Shown in pieces: positions 60,999 to 64,000 of a stretch of DNA of 64,000 bases (positions are counted from its first letter, which is position 1; every line of letters starts with the position of its first letter). The position numbers were made by a program, and so were the translations under genes. The notes below the pieces were generated by a model, which saw only the letters and a list, made by a program, of their open reading frames with translations, did not search any database and had not been told where the DNA came from. This DNA is from Cupriavidus alkaliphilus (GTDB lineage Bacteria; Pseudomonadota; Gammaproteobacteria; Burkholderiales; Burkholderiaceae), in contig NZ_FMAD01000004.1 of NCBI RefSeq assembly GCF_900094595.1, positions 512,876 to 576,875 on the forward strand, given 5' to 3'.

Positions 60999-62480
60999 TT
61001 ACGGGCAATTGCCCACTACGTAGTATCCCGTCGCGGTCTCTGCCAGCGTGGTGGTGTAGAACAGGTTGTTCAGCCCCATACTCTGGTTCGAGCCATTTGC
61101 GTAGGCAACGCCCCCCACGTCATGGGCACGACTGGCTTGCACGTGCGCATAGTTGGTTGCCGTGGTAGCGGTACAGGAATAGCTGGTCTTTGTCGTTGCC
61201 GACATGGCAGCGGATTGCTGGCTCTCCCCGGCCGCCGGGTCGATCGCCGTCACGGTGTAGCTGTATGTCGTACCGGCGATCAGGCCCGAGTCGGTAAAGC
61301 CGGTCGATGCGCTGCCACCCGCCCTGGTGCCGTTTCGGTAGACGTTGTAGCCGGTGGCGTTTGCCACGGCGTTCCATGCCAGCGTGATGGAAGTGACAGT
61401 CGTCCCTGACACCGACAGTCCGGTGGGCGCGGTGCCGGGCTGTCCGGCCCCGCTTCCGGCACGCAGGTTGTTCTTCACCCAGAAGTCCATGACGAAGGCC
61501 GGATAGTGGATATGCGTGGCATCCACATAGTGGGTGTTGTTGCCGCCGGTTCCGGCCGGCCATGCATGCGCCATGCCGGAGACAGCGATCTCATGCGTGC
61601 GCACCTTGCCATTGCTGTCGGTGTAGGGCGTGTTGGTGCCGCCGCCGGGAATCAACGCTTGGGCTCCCTGCGTAAAGCTGCCGCCGTAGATCGAGCGAAA
61701 CGCCGCGGCCGCCATCGGCCCATAGGCCTGCGCGACGGTGTAGTCAGACGTCCCCCATACGGTGCCTGCAATCTGGCTGGTGAACTTGCCAGCGTTGGAG
61801 CCAGCCCACTGCTTGCACTTGTTCGCCGCCGTGGTCGCGGTAAAGCCTGCGGGGACGTATCCGATCTGCGCGGTTGTGGTGCCCGGAGGCGGACCGGCGT
61901 TGATCCCCACGCCGGCAAAGACGTCGGGAGCGATGCACCCCAGCGCCATGGTCATGCCGCCGCCCGAGGACAGGCCTGCCACGTACACCTGGTTGGGATC
62001 GATCGCATACTGCGTATTGGAGACAAAGCGGTTGACCACGTCCAGCAGGACTCCCACGTGGCCGGCAGTACGGCTTGGCGACGCATTGGCGTAGTCCCAG
62101 CAATGATTGCTGTACACGTTGCCGGTGGCATTGGGCGCAACAAGGACCGCGCCGTACTGATCGGCAATCGATTTCCAGTTGAATCCGCCGCCACTGGCGC
62201 CGTTGATCACGTCGCCGGAGGCGGTCTGCTGGCAGCCGTGCAGCACCAGCACGAGTGCTCGCTTGCCGTTGGGCGTGGTCGGCTGGCTCGCCGGCCAGTA
62301 GAAGTAGCCGGTCAGGTTGCCGCCGTTGACGGTATCGGCCGCCCACGTCTGCTGGCTGCTCCAGGTTCCGGGGCCCGCGGTGGCCGCATGCAGCGAGAAC
62401 GTCGCCAGCAGCGTGGTACACATGACCAGCAGGGTCGCGCGACGGCGGCCTTGCGCAGATTGCATAGCAGGACACTGCAT
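60999..62480 (-). CDS. Secreted PHB-depolymerase-family esterase
   Basis: This 493-residue protein has a signal peptide (RATLLVMCTTLLATFSLHAATA) and an extracellular PHB depolymerase-type alpha/beta hydrolase domain: oxyanion segment LVLHGCQQTASGD, lipase box GLSSGGG with Ser171 and catalytic His in SGMAHAWP. A fibronectin type III linker follows (about residues 350-430, SVSGTTVTSITLAWNAVANA), then a C-terminal ~60-residue domain that may bind polymer. The order matches secreted poly(3-hydroxybutyrate) depolymerases, although related esterases have other substrates. ATG 62480 follows GAGGAGA. Confidence 0.87.
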   Translation of the reverse strand: MQCPAMQSAQGRRRATLLVMCTTLLATFSLHAATAGPGTWSSQQTWAADTVNGGNLTGYFYWPASQPTTPNGKRALVLVLHGCQQTASGDVINGASGGGFNWKSIADQYGAVLVAPNATGNVYSNHCWDYANASPSRTAGHVGVLLDVVNRFVSNTQYAIDPNQVYVAGLSSGGGMTMALGCIAPDVFAGVGINAGPPPGTTTAQIGYVPAGFTATTAANKCKQWAGSNAGKFTSQIAGTVWGTSDYTVAQAYGPMAAAAFRSIYGGSFTQGAQALIPGGGTNTPYTDSNGKVRTHEIAVSGMAHAWPAGTGGNNTHYVDATHIHYPAFVMDFWVKNNLRAGSGAGQPGTAPTGLSVSGTTVTSITLAWNAVANATGYNVYRNGTRAGGSASTGFTDSGLIAGTTYSYTVTAIDPAAGESQQSAAMSATTKTSYSCTATTATNYAHVQASRAHDVGGVAYANGSNQSMGLNNLFYTTTLAETATGYYVVGNCP

Positions 62481-62583
62481 GGGAACGTCTCCTCGTCTTG
62501 TAGTTCATTGGAAACAAGGCGCGTCTGTCCATGAGTGCGGCGCACCCTGCGATATGGCACGAAACACGATGACAGCGATGGAA

Positions 62584-62635
62584 CCCGGGTGCCCGGGGAA
62601 TCCCGCCCCGCTGCGGGCAACACCTTCGGGCGGGA
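62584..62635. terminator. Inverted repeats between livM and the esterase gene
   Basis: CCCGGG-TG-CCCGGG (62584-62597) and TCCCGCCC with GGGCGGGA (62601-62608 and 62628-62635, 19-nt loop) stand in series 27-78 bp after the livM stop codon. No T run follows, so termination is plausible but unproven. The rest of the 181-bp space shows nothing else. Confidence 0.45.
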
Positions 62636-62661
62636 CCGGCTTTGAAATGCCGCTGCGGCGA

Positions 62662-63717
62662 TTATTCCCGCTTGCGTTCGAAGCGCGCGGACAGCTCGCC
62701 CATCACGCCACGGCGGAAGCTCAGCACGCAGACGACGAAGATCGCTCCGATCACCATGGTGACGGACTCGCCGAGCGTATCGAACCAGCCCACCCCCGTC
62801 GCCGAGGCGAGGAAGGCGCCGATGTCGCCCAGTTTGTTCTCGAGCGCGACGATCACGATCGCGCCGACGATCGGGCCCGACAAAGTACCGAGACCGCCGA
62901 CCAGCGTCATCAGGATCACTGAGCCCGACATCGACCAGTGCACATCGGTCAGGGTCTCGAAGCCCAGCACCAGCGCCTTGATCGAGCCGGCCAGCCCCGA
63001 CAGCGCCGCCGACAGCACGAACGCGGTCAGCTTGAAGCGGTCGACGTCATAGCCCAGCGACACCGCGCGCGGCTCGTTCTCCTTGATCGCCTTCAGGATC
63101 TGGCCGAACGGCGAATGCACCGTGCGCACGATCAGCGCGAACGCCGCGACGATGATCACCAGCGCCACGTAGTACAGCGTCAGGTCATCCGACAACGGCA
63201 GCACGCCGAACAGCTTGCCGCGCGGAATGCCCTGCAGCCCGTCCTCGCCGCCGGTGAACGGCGCCTGCAGGCAGATGAAGAACAGCATCTGCGCCAGCGC
63301 CAGCGTGATCATCGAGAAGTAGATGCCCTGGCGCCGGATCGCCAGCGATCCGACCACGTAGCCGATCAGCGCGCCTGTGCCGGTGCCCAGGATCAGGCCG
63401 ATCTCGGGCGTCACGCCCCACACCTTCATGGCGTGGCCGGCGGCGTAGCCGGCACCGCCGAAGAAGGCCGCATGGCCGAACGACAGCAGCCCGGTGTAGC
63501 CGATCAGCAGGTTGAAGGCGCACGCGAACAGCGCGAAGCACAGCACCTTGAGCACGAACACCGGGTACGCCCCGGCCAGCGGCGCCGCCAGCAATGCCAG
63601 CAGCAGCAATCCGTACAGCAGCTTGCGCGGCACGCCGGTGCGGTGGTGTGCCAGTCCTGCGGGGCAGGCAGGCGCACTCTGCGTCGTCGGCGTCGACGAT
63701 GTGGATACAGTCATCAC
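62662..63717 (-). CDS. livM: Branched-chain amino acid ABC transporter permease LivM
   Basis: This 351-residue inner-membrane permease of the LivM type has about nine helices and the family motif GYTGLLSFGHAAFFGGAGYA and GGLGTLSGPIVGAIVIV. Its ATG overlaps the livH stop by 4 bp (ATGA), so the two permease subunits are translationally coupled. The genes for the ATPases and binding protein are not downstream here; the next gene is the esterase. HAA5-type permeases import branched-chain amino acids, amides or aromatic acids. Confidence 0.93.
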   Translation of the reverse strand: MMTVSTSSTPTTQSAPACPAGLAHHRTGVPRKLLYGLLLLALLAAPLAGAYPVFVLKVLCFALFACAFNLLIGYTGLLSFGHAAFFGGAGYAAGHAMKVWGVTPEIGLILGTGTGALIGYVVGSLAIRRQGIYFSMITLALAQMLFFICLQAPFTGGEDGLQGIPRGKLFGVLPLSDDLTLYYVALVIIVAAFALIVRTVHSPFGQILKAIKENEPRAVSLGYDVDRFKLTAFVLSAALSGLAGSIKALVLGFETLTDVHWSMSGSVILMTLVGGLGTLSGPIVGAIVIVALENKLGDIGAFLASATGVGWFDTLGESVTMVIGAIFVVCVLSFRRGVMGELSARFERKRE

Positions 63718-64000
63718 TTCTCCTTTCCGAACAGCCCGGCCGGGCGCAGCAGCAGCACGATCACCATGATGAAGAACACCACGGTCGACGATGCTTCCGG
63801 ATAGAACACCTTGGTCAGGCCTTCGATCACGCCCAGCCCGAGGCCGGTCAGGATCGAGCCCATGATCGAACCCATGCCGCCGATCACCACCACCGCGAAC
63901 ACGACGATGATCAGGTTCTGCCCCATCAGCGGCGAGATCTGGATCACCGGCGCGGCCAGCACGCCGGCAAACGCGGCCAGCGCCACGCCGAAGCCGTAGG
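63714..64000 (-). CDS. livH: Branched-chain amino acid ABC transporter permease LivH, partial
   Basis: Only the last ~95 codons are in the window; the frame is open to the right edge and has no start here. The visible part (VALAAFAGVLAAPVIQISPL, then VVIGGMGSIMGSILTGLGLG and RPAGLFGKEK at the end) is the C-terminal region of LivH, with the EAA-like GGMGSIxG loop that contacts the ATPase. It is followed directly by livM. Confidence 0.92.
   Translation of the reverse strand, partial: YGFGVALAAFAGVLAAPVIQISPLMGQNLIIVVFAVVVIGGMGSIMGSILTGLGLGVIEGLTKVFYPEASSTVVFFIMVIVLLLRPAGLFGKEK

Overview
The window looks like a chromosomal segment of a high-GC betaproteobacterium of the Burkholderiaceae, most probably Cupriavidus or a close relative. 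The indications are the very GC-rich coding style, two Bug-type (tripartite tricarboxylate transporter) binding proteins, an extracellular PHB depolymerase-like enzyme, a Porin_4-type porin, many LysR/GntR/TetR-regulated metabolic cassettes and the typical CCCTCTCCC intergenic palindromes. This assignment is inference from gene style; there is no rRNA or marker gene in the window. I see no tRNA, rRNA, CRISPR array or intact insertion sequence.

Layout. 0-3 kb: a leftward operon of an ACS-type MFS carrier, a tiny AtzG/HpxX-like subunit and an AtzE/HpxY-like amidase, with a repeated TGAAAC dyad upstream and again just past its end. 3.2-4 kb: an AHSA1/SRPBCC protein coupled to an ArsR regulator. 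4.2-8.5 kb: a four-gene MacAB-type efflux operon. 8.6-11.4 kb: the glutamate carrier GltS followed by a lipoprotein with a TAXI binding domain. 11.4-24 kb: housekeeping and envelope genes (DM13 protein, porin, class A PBP, DUF1501/DUF1800 pair, DMT exporter with AraC regulator, lipoprotein truncated haemoglobin, BPL_N protein, a periplasmic protein). 24.1-24.5 kb: a guanidine-II (mini-ykkC) riboswitch in front of a SugE/Gdx guanidinium exporter. 24.6-27.5 kb: a cellulose-synthase-like PilZ glycosyltransferase with a BcsS-like outer-membrane barrel.

27.7-38.4 kb is an accessory region. An ABC transporter (28.1-30.0 kb) is followed by a cassette of regulators, an SDR, an OsmC/Ohr protein, a DMT exporter and an alpha/beta hydrolase, with several decayed gene fragments. 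The cassette is bracketed by 190-bp direct repeats spanning the 3' ends of the ABC transporter and of a fatty-acid hydroxylase. The pattern fits single-crossover integration of a DNA circle between two formerly convergent neighbours.

38.3-43.7 kb: a GntR-controlled catabolic set (membrane hydroxylase, MFS carrier, iron-dependent alcohol dehydrogenase, alpha/beta hydrolase) in which each transcription unit carries a CTAATATATTAG-type palindrome. 43.8-54.2 kb: a Bug receptor, a double class III CoA-transferase, a fused biotin carboxylase/BCCP/carboxyltransferase and a second carboxyltransferase. These read leftward from a probable sigma-54 promoter and face a divergent sigma-54 activator. Together they suggest uptake, CoA activation and biotin-dependent carboxylation of an unidentified organic acid; this is the best candidate for an undescribed pathway. 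54.4-58.4 kb: a GFA protein, then a LysR regulator divergent from an argininosuccinate-lyase-like enzyme and a second Bug receptor. 58.6-64 kb: YciI, a TetR regulator with tandem operators, a DUF808 membrane protein, a secreted PHB-depolymerase-like esterase, and livM/livH, the latter cut by the window edge.
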